A DNA stretch of 14,957 bases, taken from CAZKTF01 sp964555565 (lineage in GTDB: Bacteria > Planctomycetota > JAJSAM01 > JAKLKS01). Under the pieces are notes generated by a model. It saw nothing but the letters and a program-made list of their open reading frames with translations. It searched no databases and was not told where the DNA came from. Location: positions 1 to 14,957 of the forward strand of contig CAZKTF010000074.1 of NCBI GenBank assembly GCA_964555565.1, read 5' to 3'. Position numbers and translations under genes: made by a program. Below are positions 1 through 7,300 of the stretch, piece after piece; position 1 is the first letter of the stretch, and each line of letters opens with the position of its first letter.

Positions 1-729
1 CATCCGCGAGAGCACGCCGAGCCAGGCCCCCTCGGCGACCGCGTGCTTGACCGCCTCGGGGCTCCCGAGCTCGATCCCGACCTTCGCGGCGCGCCCGCGC
101 TCGGCCAGCCACTTCTCGAAGCGGTCGCGCGTGGCGGACCCGCGCTCGCGGAATGCGAAGGGGTGCTCGAGCAGTTCGTCCGGCTCGGCCGACTTGCGGC
201 GGCCGAGGCGGTGATCGGGGGCGGCGAAGACCACGAGCTCGTCCTCGCAGAGCGGCTCCGCCTCGACCTCCCGGCTCGCCAGGTGCCCCCCCACCACGCC
301 CACGTGGACGTCGCCGCGGAGCACCGCGTCCTCGACGGCGAGCGTGTTCCCCACGGTCACCTCGAGCGTGACCCCCGGGTGCCGCTTCGCGAAGCGGGCC
401 GCGGCGCGGGGGACGAGGTAGATCCCCGGCGTCGTGCTCGCCGCCACGGCCAGGCGGCCGCGCATGAGCCCCTTCACGTCCTCCACCGCCTGGCGCGCGG
501 CGTCCACCCGGGCCAGGACCTTGCCCGCCTCGCCCGCGAGGACCTCGCCGGAGGGGGTGAGCCGCATCCCCCGGCCGGCGCGCTCGAGGAGCCGCACCCC
601 CAGGTCGCGCTCGAGGCAGTCGATGCGGGCCGAGACCGCGGGCTGGCTGAGGCCGAGCTCGCGCGCCGCCTTCGTGTAGTGGAGCGTCCGGGCCACGGCC
701 GCGAACACCCGGAGGTCGTGGACGTCCAT
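1..729 (-). CDS. LysR-family transcriptional regulator (3' end cut by window edge)
   Basis: The reading frame stays open from the ATG at 729 to the window edge, giving 243 residues of a family usually near 300, so the C-terminal end is missing. Residues 3-60 form the winged helix-turn-helix typical of LysR, with the recognition segment LGLSQPAVSARI at about 25-36. The effector-binding domain begins near residue 90 with a stretch reading AASTTPGIYLVPRAAARF and then VGNT, which is the signature style of the CysL/CbbR/YeiE branch. LysR proteins bind DNA as tetramers and respond to a small-molecule co-inducer. The gene is divergent from the KimA-like transporter and so may control it or itself. 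Some relatives in this branch accompany selenium genes and selD lies 2.3 kb away, but that link is only inference. LysR identity is secure; the ligand is unknown. Confidence 0.93.
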   Translation of the reverse strand, partial: MDVHDLRVFAAVARTLHYTKAARELGLSQPAVSARIDCLERDLGVRLLERAGRGMRLTPSGEVLAGEAGKVLARVDAARQAVEDVKGLMRGRLAVAASTTPGIYLVPRAAARFAKRHPGVTLEVTVGNTLAVEDAVLRGDVHVGVVGGHLASREVEAEPLCEDELVVFAAPDHRLGRRKSAEPDELLEHPFAFRERGSATRDRFEKWLAERGRAAKVGIELGSPEAVKHAVAEGAWLGVLSRM

Positions 730-737
730 CGCCGGCG

Positions 738-743
738 ATCCTA
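738..743 (-). promoter_or_regulatory. Candidate -10 box (TAGGAT) of the LysR gene
   Basis: TAGGAT reads on the minus strand and ends 8 nt before the LysR ATG. A transcript starting about 6-7 nt further on would have almost no leader. AGGA inside the box could alternatively serve as a weak ribosome binding site, so the reading is ambiguous. I see no convincing -35. Confidence 0.4.
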
Positions 744-765
744 CGCCCGTCCCGCGCGTCGGGCC

Positions 766-780
766 ATCAATCCACGTTAT
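766..780. promoter_or_regulatory. AT-rich imperfect dyad, possible LysR operator
   Basis: ATCAATCCACGTTAT is a rare AT-rich patch in the divergent lysR/kimA spacer. It has the form AT-N11-AT with an imperfect dyad (ATCAA against ATAAC on the other strand), compatible with the loose T-N11-A LysR box, and lies just upstream of the candidate lysR -10. The match is weak, and no second copy was seen. Confidence 0.25.
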
Positions 781-803
781 GACCCGGGAGGATCGACCCC
801 CCG

Positions 804-825
804 CCCGGGCCGCGGCCGGCCCGGG
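804..825. repeat. GC-rich inverted repeat in the divergent spacer
   Basis: CCCGGGCC (804-811) and GGCCCGGG (818-825) form an 8-bp stem around a 6-nt loop. It lies midway between the divergent lysR and kimA starts. It could be a protein site or cruciform, or a product of extreme GC content. The rest of the 200-nt spacer (730-929) shows no gene. Confidence 0.4.
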
Positions 826-881
826 GACGGGGGGGACGGCGGCGCCGTCGCCGTTCTCGCCGTCGCGGTCCCCGGCCCCGA

Positions 882-887
882 TAGGAT
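882..887 (+). promoter_or_regulatory. Candidate -10 box (TAGGAT) of the KimA-like gene
   Basis: TAGGAT lies 42 nt upstream of the GTG start at 930. Unlike several other genes here, this would give a leader of about 36 nt carrying Shine-Dalgarno sequences. No -35 of standard spacing is evident. No riboswitch fold was recognised in the leader. Confidence 0.3.
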
Positions 888-910
888 CCGCCGGACCTCG
901 GGAAGGAACC

Positions 911-937
911 ATGAAGGCGGGAGGCGAACGTGGCTGA
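911..937 (+). other. Possible 8-codon leader ORF overlapping the KimA-like start
   Basis: An ATG at 911, preceded by GGAAGGA at 901-907, opens a frame encoding MKAGGERG and stops at TGA 935-937. It thus runs over the GTG start at 930 in another frame. Translating it would place a terminating ribosome beside the transporter start, so coupling is possible. It may equally be chance. Confidence 0.2.
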
Positions 938-2951
938 GGGACCCGGCCCCGACGGGGAAGGCGCTCCGCCGCCGGAGGACGAGCCGCCCCTCTCCCAGAG
1001 GGTGCGGCGCGCCCTGGTCGGGAGCCCGCGCGACCTGTCGGACCGGTCGCTGTTCCACAAGATCTCCCTGATCCCCGTCCTCGCCTGGGTGGGCCTGGGG
1101 GCGGACGGGCTCTCCTCCTCGGCCTACGGCCCGGAGGCGGCCTTCAAGACCCTGGGGAGCCACACCTACCTGGCGGTCGCGCTGGCCGTGCTGATGGCGA
1201 CCACCGTCTTCCTCATCTCCCTCGCCTACAGCCGCATCATCGAGGAGTTCCCGAGCGGGGGCGGCGGCTACGTCGTGGCGACGAAGACCCTCGGCGAGAG
1301 GGCCGGGGTCGTCTCCGGCTGCGCCCTCCTCGTGGACTACATGCTCACCATCACGGTGTCCATCGCCGCCGCGGGGGAGGCGCTCTTCAGCCTCCTGCCG
1401 AAGGAGATGCAGGGGGCGAAGATCACCGCGGAGATCCTCTTCCTCGTGGCCCTCACGATCCTCAACATCCGCGGGGTCCGCGAGTCGGTGCTCGTCCTGG
1501 CCCCCATCTTCGCGATCTTCATCCTCACGCACGCCGCGCTGGTCCTCGGCGGGATCTTCGTCCACGCCGGCGACGTCCCGAAGCTGGCCGGTGAGGTCAC
1601 GGGGGGGTTCCGGGACGGGCTCGCCACGCTCGGTGCGGGCGGGATGGCCCTCCTGTTCCTCCACGCCTACTCCCTCGGCGGCGGCACCTACACGGGCATC
1701 GAGGCGGTCTCGAACGGCCTCCCCATCATGCGCGAGCCGCGGGTCCGGACCGCGAAGCGCACCATGCTCTACATGGCCGTTTCGCTGGCCTTCACGGCCT
1801 CGGGCATCCTCCTCTGCTACCTCCTCTGGGACGTCCGGCCCGAGGAGGGCAAGACCATGAACGCCGTCCTCTACGAGCGGATCCTGGACGGCTTTCCCCT
1901 CGGTCGCGTCGTCCTCGTCCTGGCGCTCGTCTCCGAGGCCCTCCTCCTGGTGGTGGCCGCCCAGGCGGGGTTGATCGGCGGGCCCCGCGTGATGGCGAAC
2001 ATGGCCGTGGACTCCTGGTTCCCGCACCGGTTCTCCGCGCTCTCGGAGCGGCTCACCACGCAGAACGGCGTCCTGCTGATGGGGGGCGCGGCGCTCGTGG
2101 CCCTCCTCTACACCGGGGGCGACGTGCCGACACTCGTGATCATGTACAGCATCAACGTCTTCCTCACGTTCTCCCTGTCGCTTTTCGGGATGGCGCGGCT
2201 CCGGTTCCGGACGCGGCGGGAGAGGACGCAATGGAAGCGCCGCACGGCGCTGTTCACCTCGGGGTTCCTCCTCTGCGCCACGATCCTCGGGGTCACCGTG
2301 GTCGTGAAGTTCACCGAGGGCGGCTGGCTCTCGCTGCTCGTGACCGGGGCCCTCGTGGGCCTGTGCTTCTACATCCGCGGCCACTACCGGTCGCTCGCCT
2401 TCCGGCTGGCCCGGCTCTACTCCGCCCTGAAGGACATCCCGCGCGACCCCTCGGCCGCGAAGACCGAGATGGACCCCGCCCGCCCCACGGCCGCGGTGCT
2501 CGTGGGCGGGTACACCGGCTCCGGCATCCACACGACGCTGACGATCTTCCGGGTGTTCCCGGGGCAGTTCCACAACCTCGTGTTCCTCTCGGTCGCGGTC
2601 ATCGACTCCGGCGTGTTCAAGGGGGAGGAGGAGATCGAGGCGCTCCGGCGCCAGACCGAGCACACGCTCAAGCGCTACGCGGCGCTGGCCGAGTCCCAGG
2701 GGATCCCGGCGACCTGGCGGATGGCCGCGGGCACCGACGTGGTGGAGGAGGCCGTGAACCTCTGCGAGAAGACGGCGGAGGAGTTCCCGCGCATGACCTT
2801 CTTCGCCGGGAAGGTCCTGTTCGAGCACGAGGGCTGGATCCACCGCCTCCTCCACAACGAGACGGCGGTGGCGGTCCAGGGGCGCCTCCACTGGAAGGGC
2901 CGGACGATGGTGATCCTCCCGGTGCGGGTGGACCCGGTGCCGCGGCCGTAG
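930..2951 (+). CDS. kimA: KimA-like APC-superfamily potassium transporter
   Basis: The protein has 673 residues with a GTG start backed by GGGAGG 5 nt upstream (919-924). After a hydrophilic N-terminus come about twelve membrane segments between residues 45 and 480. They carry the KimA/YdaO hallmarks GADGLSSSAYGPE (57-69), EEFPSGGGGYVV (105-116) and LLVDYMLTITVSIAAAG (133-149). The segment YTGIEAVSNGLP (254-265) also aligns with B. subtilis KimA. Residues D59, Y66, D136 and Y137 are the acidic and tyrosine positions of this family. A cytosolic domain (about 480-670) ends in LLHNETAVAVQGRLHW, like the KimA tail LLHNQSAFLLRVRLFW-type ending. KimA imports K+ with protons and is c-di-AMP controlled in Firmicutes; no such control is visible here. 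Generic amino-acid permease is the alternative, but the LSS-AYG-E motif and C-terminal domain favour KimA. Confidence 0.85.
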   Translation: MAEGPGPDGEGAPPPEDEPPLSQRVRRALVGSPRDLSDRSLFHKISLIPVLAWVGLGADGLSSSAYGPEAAFKTLGSHTYLAVALAVLMATTVFLISLAYSRIIEEFPSGGGGYVVATKTLGERAGVVSGCALLVDYMLTITVSIAAAGEALFSLLPKEMQGAKITAEILFLVALTILNIRGVRESVLVLAPIFAIFILTHAALVLGGIFVHAGDVPKLAGEVTGGFRDGLATLGAGGMALLFLHAYSLGGGTYTGIEAVSNGLPIMREPRVRTAKRTMLYMAVSLAFTASGILLCYLLWDVRPEEGKTMNAVLYERILDGFPLGRVVLVLALVSEALLLVVAAQAGLIGGPRVMANMAVDSWFPHRFSALSERLTTQNGVLLMGGAALVALLYTGGDVPTLVIMYSINVFLTFSLSLFGMARLRFRTRRERTQWKRRTALFTSGFLLCATILGVTVVVKFTEGGWLSLLVTGALVGLCFYIRGHYRSLAFRLARLYSALKDIPRDPSAAKTEMDPARPTAAVLVGGYTGSGIHTTLTIFRVFPGQFHNLVFLSVAVIDSGVFKGEEEIEALRRQTEHTLKRYAALAESQGIPATWRMAAGTDVVEEAVNLCEKTAEEFPRMTFFAGKVLFEHEGWIHRLLHNETAVAVQGRLHWKGRTMVILPVRVDPVPRP

Positions 2952-2971
2952 GGGCCGGGCTTGCCCGGCCC
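2952..2971. terminator. GC-rich hairpin directly after the KimA-like gene
   Basis: GGGCCGGGC and GCCCGGCCC form a 9-bp perfect stem with a TT centre, starting at the base after the TAG stop. It lacks a T-run, so it is either a non-canonical terminator or an mRNA 3'-end stabiliser. It separates the transporter from selD's own promoter candidate. Confidence 0.5.
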
Positions 2972-2994
2972 GCCGTTGCCTCTGCCCCCTCGGG

Positions 2995-3000
2995 TACACT
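2995..3000 (+). promoter_or_regulatory. Candidate -10 box (TACACT) of selD, leaderless type
   Basis: TACACT ends 6 nt before the selD ATG at 3007, so initiation would fall on or beside the A of the start codon. No Shine-Dalgarno sequence lies upstream (CTCCC precedes the ATG). This fits a leaderless transcript. A TTGCCT at 2976-2981 is too close to be a standard -35. Confidence 0.45.
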
Positions 3001-3006
3001 CCTCCC

Positions 3007-4056
3007 ATGGAACCCGTCCCGAGGCTGACGAGCCTCTCCCACGGCGCCGGCTGAGCCTGCAAGGTCCCCCAGGAGGACCTGGCCCAGGTTCTGGGCCTGC
3101 TGCCGAAGGTCACCGACCCGCGGGTGCTGGTCGGCACGGAGACCGCCGACGACGCGGCGGTGTACCTGCTGCGGGACGACCTCGCCATCGTCGCCACCCT
3201 GGACTTCTTCACGCCCGTCGTGGACGACCCCTACGACTTCGGGGCGGTCGCCGCGGCCAACTCGCTGTCCGACGTCTACGCCATGGGGGCGAAGCCGCTG
3301 CTGGCCCTCTCCATCCTCGGGTTCCCGACGAAGAAGCTCCCGCTCGAGGTGATGGGGGCCATCGTCCGCGGGGGCGCCGAGAAGGCCCTGGAGGCCGGCT
3401 GCCCGCTGCTGGGCGGCCACAGCATCGACGACGCGGAGCCGAAGTTCGGGCTGGCGGTGGTGGGGACGGTCCACCCGGACCGGATCCTCCGCAACCGCGG
3501 GGCGCGGCCGGGGGACGTCCTCGTCCTCACGAAGCCGCTGGGGAGCGGGATCCTCACCACGGCCATCAAGCGAGGGTCGCTGGACGCGGAGGGGACCCGC
3601 CGGGTCGTGGACCTCATGAAGACGCTCAACGCCTCCGCGGCGGACGCGGTGGCGGAGGTGGGCGGGGTCCACGCGGGGACCGACGTCACCGGGTTCGGGC
3701 TCCTCGGGCACCTCCGCGGGATGCTCCTCGCGAGCGGGGTCGCGGCCCGGCTCTCGCTCGCGGCGGTCCCCTTCCTCCCCGGCGTGCGGGAGCTCGCGCG
3801 CGCGGGGGTATGCCCGGGCGGGAGCCGGAAGAACCTCGAGACCTTCTCGAAGACGACGGACTTCGAGGGGCCCTGGCCCGAGGAGGACCGGCTCGCGGTG
3901 GCCGACGCCCAGACGTCGGGGGGGCTCCTCCTCTCCGTGGCGCCCGAGCGCGCGGACGCCCTGGAGGCCGCGCTGGCGCGGCGGCGGGCCCCCTGCCACG
4001 CCCGCATCGGCGAAGTCCTCGCCGGTGCGCCGGGACGAGTGGTCTTCTCACGCTAG
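3007..4056 (+). CDS. selD: Selenophosphate synthase, selenocysteine-containing (UGA at codon 16)
   Basis: SelD makes selenophosphate from selenide and ATP for selenocysteine and selenouridine synthesis. Reading from ATG 3007 through one in-frame TGA at 3052-3054 gives 349 residues, the normal family length. The N-terminus reads LTSLSHGAG-U-ACKV, which aligns with E. coli LTQYSHGAG-C-GCKI, so Sec16 occupies the catalytic Cys17 position and Lys19 the essential Lys20. Further family motifs are TADDAAVY (near 43-50), LDFFTPVVDDPYDFG, AAANSLSDVYAMGAKP, GGHSIDD, LTKPLGSGI, TDVTGFGLLGH and DAQTSGGLL. Starting instead at GTG 3124 would drop the glycine-rich loop and catalytic residue and is not credible. 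The gene stands alone; selA, selB and selC are not in the window. Alternative: a nonsense mutation, but its placement at the one position known to be Sec or Cys makes that very unlikely. Confidence 0.95.
3055..3097 (+). promoter_or_regulatory. Candidate bacterial SECIS region after the selD UGA
   Basis: Bacterial SECIS hairpins sit just 3' of the UGA inside the coding sequence. Three overlapping folds are visible. One is AGGTCC/GGACCT (3062-3067 with 3075-3080, 7-nt loop), extendable by CCTG/CAGG (3056-3059 with 3085-3088). A second is CCAGG-AGGA-CCTGG (3069-3082), whose loop starts 19 nt after the UGA with G second. The third is GGCCCAG-GTT-CTGGGCC (3081-3097), loop G first. The second has the most classic spacing. 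The functional fold cannot be chosen by eye. Confidence 0.55.
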
Positions 4057-4167
4057 GGGTCAGACCCCTCGCTTCATGGGGGAGCGTTTGTAACTGCAAA
4101 CGCGTGGGGTCTGACCCCGCGTTTGCAACTGCAAACGGTTCCCCATGAACCTCGGGGTCTGACCCCG
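4056..4167. repeat. REPIN-like nested palindromic element after selD
   Basis: Three copies of a 13-bp palindrome lie at 4056-4068 (GGGGTCAGACCCC), 4106-4118 and 4154-4166 (both GGGGTCTGACCCC), spaced 50 and 48 bp. Between them are two hairpins, GCGTTTG/CAAACGC (4084-4103) and CGTTTGC/GCAAACG (4120-4137). TTCATGGGG (4073-4081) is mirrored by CCCCATGAA (4141-4149). All of these parts are symmetric about position 4111, so the whole is one large imperfect inverted repeat with arms of about 56 bp. The first palindrome begins on the last base of the selD stop codon. Such short palindromes are typical REP elements mobilised in trans by RAYT-type transposases; none is encoded here. It may also end selD transcription. 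Confidence 0.8.
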
Positions 4168-4277
4168 CGTTTGCGAACCGAGAGTCACGAGCGCCGTTGG
4201 TAGTGGAATCACGGCGTCGGATCCCCGCGCGCGCCGCGTCTAACAGAGCGGACGGGCCGGGGGGGGTCCGGGCCGGT

Positions 4278-4283
4278 TACCAT
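4278..4283 (+). promoter_or_regulatory. Candidate -10 box (TACCAT) upstream of the repeat protein
   Basis: TACCAT lies 40 nt before the ATG at 4324. A strong Shine-Dalgarno run GGGAGGGAG (4312-4320) sits just 3 nt before the ATG. This gene thus appears to have a conventional leader. The remaining spacer from 4180 to 4277 shows nothing recognisable. Confidence 0.3.
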
Positions 4284-4323
4284 CGCGGCGGGCTCCGGGG
4301 CACCGAACCACGGGAGGGAGGCG

Positions 4324-7300
4324 ATGGCGGGCAGGAACGTCGTGCTCGGGGGCGCGGCGGTGCTGGGGCTGGGCGTCGTCGGGGCGGTCGTCTGGCTGAC
4401 CTTCGGCGGGAGCGGCGGGACCCCCGCCACGCCCGAGGTCGCGCCGGCGAAGGGGCCGGATCCCTCCCCCGCCGCGCCCGGGGCCGGCAATCCCGCCCCC
4501 GCCGTTGAAGCGGCACCCGCGCCCGCGGGCAGGGGAGTCCTCCTCGGCCGGCTCGTGCGGGGCGCGATGCCCGCCCCCGTGCCCGGGTCGATCCTCGTGA
4601 CCGGGCCGGCCGTCGGGTCGCGGACGGCGACCGCGGGCGCGGACGGCCGGTTCCGCCTGGAGGGACTCCCCCTCAAGTCCCCCTTCGACCTCGTCGCGGC
4701 CTCCCCCGGGCTCGTGGAGGGACGCTTCCTCGCCCTGCGCGTCCCCGACGGCGGCACGCTCGACGCGGGCGACCTCGTCCTCGCGGGGCCCCAGGCCCTG
4801 GAGGTCCTCGTGCGGGACCGCGCCGACCATCCCGTGGCCGGCGCCGCCGTGGCGCTCCACAGGCAGGCGCGCTCCGAGGACTACGACTGGGTGCTGGCGC
4901 AGGTGCGCCCCGCGGACCCCCCGGCCGCGCTCGCGGTCCAGTCCACCGACGCGTCCGGCCGCGCCGCCTTCACCGGGGCCCCCGGGGGCGAGTTCGTCCT
5001 CGCGGTGGCCGCGAAGGGCTTCGCACCGACCACCGCGAACGCGAGCCTCGTCGAGGGGCGGCGCCGGGACCCGGTCCGGGTGATCCTCGTCCCGGAGTGC
5101 CTCCTCACCGGGCGCGTCCTGCGCCGCGGCGGGAAGCCGGTCCCCGGGGCCGTCGTCACGGCCTTCAACCAGGGCGGCGGATGGGGGGCCTTGATGTCCC
5201 TCGGCCTCCGGCGCGGGACCACCGACGCCGAGGGCCGGTACCGGCTCGACGGCCTCCCCGTCGGGAAGATGGCGCTCCGCGTGCAGATGCCCTCGGGCAC
5301 CGTCCACGGGGCCCCAGAGATCGACCTCCCCGCGGTGACGGTCTTCGACGTGATCGTCGAGGGCGGCGTGACCCTCAAGGGCAAGGTCCTCGACGACGCC
5401 ACGGGCGAGCCGGTCCCCACGGCGCTGGTCACCGCGCAGATCTGGAACCCCCAGGGCGGCCCGCAGAGCGGGAGCGCCGCCGCCGACACCGGCCCGGACG
5501 GGACCTTCCTCTTCGAGGACCTGCCCACGGGGAACCTGGGCTGGATCCAGGTGAAGAAGGACGGCTACCTGGCCTACCCGGACGTCAAGGCCGAGATCCC
5601 GAACCAGAACGTGCCCCTCGCCCAGGGCGCGGTCGTCGAGCGCGACGTGCGGCTTCGCCGCGGCAGCGTCCTCCGGGGGAAGGTCACCTCGAAGGACGGC
5701 ATCCCGGTCCCCTACGCGACGGTGGTCTTCATGGGGTGGCACCCGAACCGCGGCATGATGCAGAGCCCGAAGGCCCGCACCGCGGAGGACGGGACCTACC
5801 GCATCGCCACGGCGAACCCCTGCCGCGGGCTCGTCCAGGTGACGGCCGACGGCTACTACCAGACCGGGTTCCCGCAGCAGCCCTGGCAGGCCCTCCAGAC
5901 CGGGAGCCTCCCCGAGGAGGTCATGGCGGAGGTGCCGGCCGAGGGCGAGGCCGTGAAGGACATCGTCCTCGCCTCGGGCGCCACCATCGAGGGGACGGTC
6001 GTGGACCGCGACGGCAAGCCCCTGGCCGGCCTCTCCGTCGGCGCCTCCTCGAAGAAGGGGACGGGGGGCGGCGGCCAGTCCTCCCCCACCGACGCGGAGG
6101 GGAAGTTCCGCATCCGCGCCGTCCAGCCGAGCGACGAGATCGTCGTGAACGCCTACGGCCCGGGCGGGCTCCAGGGGGCCTCCGACCCCCTGCGCGTGGC
6201 CGAGGGCGACAGCGCCACCGGCGTGCGGATCACCGTGGAGCCGGGCGGCGTCATCGCCGGGACCGTCCGCCGCGAGGACGGGAAGCCGGGCCAGGGCGCG
6301 GCGCTGCGACTGGCGAGCGGGGCCTTCGACCCGCGCCAGGCCGGGAACTGGCAATGGCAGGAGCGGAGCGCCCCGGCCCACCCGGTGGGCGCCGAGGGGG
6401 CCTTCCGCATCGAGGGGGTCGCGCCCGGCAAGTACACGATCCTCTGCTCGGCCGACGGCTGCGGGTCCGTCACCGGGCCCGTGGTCGAGCTGGCCAAGGG
6501 CGAGGCGAAGGAGGGGGTCGAGGTCGTCCTCCCGGCGGAGAAGACCATCGCGGGGAAGGCCGTGACGGAGACCGGCGAGGCGGTCCCCGCCGCGGCGATC
6601 TCCGTGGCCCCCGAGGGGCGGAGCGACCCCCGCTTCGGCGGATACAACCAGGGCGCGCAGTCCGTCTCGGCGGTCACCGACCCGCAGGGGAAGTTCGAGA
6701 TCCGCGGCCTGGCCCCGGGCGACTACCGGCTCACCTTCCGCGCGACCGGCCTCGTGGACGGGTCGCAGGCCGCGGCGGCCGGCACGACCGACCTCGTCGT
6801 CACGCTGAAGCCCGGAGTCTCGATCGCCGGCGTCGTCGTCGAGGAGGGCGCCGGCCCCGTCGCGAACCTCGTCGTGAGCCTCCAGTCGCCGCAGCCGGGG
6901 CCCGGCGGGGTGTGGCGGAACTCGAGCGCGACCACCGGCAAGGACGGCTCCTTCACCTTCGGCGACCTGGGCCCGGGTCAGTACACGGTGACCGCGGGCC
7001 AGCAGTGGGGCGAGGGCGGGGGGGACTGGGTCCCCAAGGTGGTCCCGAACGTCGAGGCGGGCACGAAGGACCTGCGCATCGAGGTCCGCCGCGGCGCGAC
7101 CATCGCCGGGAAGCTCGTGGACGACGAGGGGAAGGCGGTCGCGGAGGTCCTCGGCATCCAGGTGGTGCCCCAGGTCCAGGAGGGGAAACCGCCCGACTGG
7201 TCGAAGCAGCGCTGGACCCAGTCGAAGGCGGACGGGTCCTTCCGAGTCCAGGGCCTGGAGCCCGGGGCCTACGACCTCTCCTTCAACTCCCAGGGGCAGG

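Noticed and set aside
890..930. c-di-AMP (ydaO-type) riboswitch before the KimA-like gene
   Set aside because: The leader is only about 36-48 nt, far too short for that fold, and no conserved ydaO motif is visible.
43..1071. 342-codon plus-strand open frame over the LysR gene
   Set aside because: Antisense shadow of a well-conserved LysR HTH and effector domain, running into the divergent spacer.
777..3212. 811-codon open frame on the minus strand opposite the transporter
   Set aside because: Low-complexity basic/acidic translation; the plus-strand product has full KimA motifs.
3124..4056. SelD starting at GTG 3124
   Set aside because: This start arises only because the Sec codon is read as stop. 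It removes the catalytic residue and Lys19, and the upstream frame matches SelD perfectly.
4056..4180. tRNA or other structured RNA gene after selD
   Set aside because: The hairpins are nested palindromes with no cloverleaf, T-loop or anticodon arm; a REP-type element explains them.
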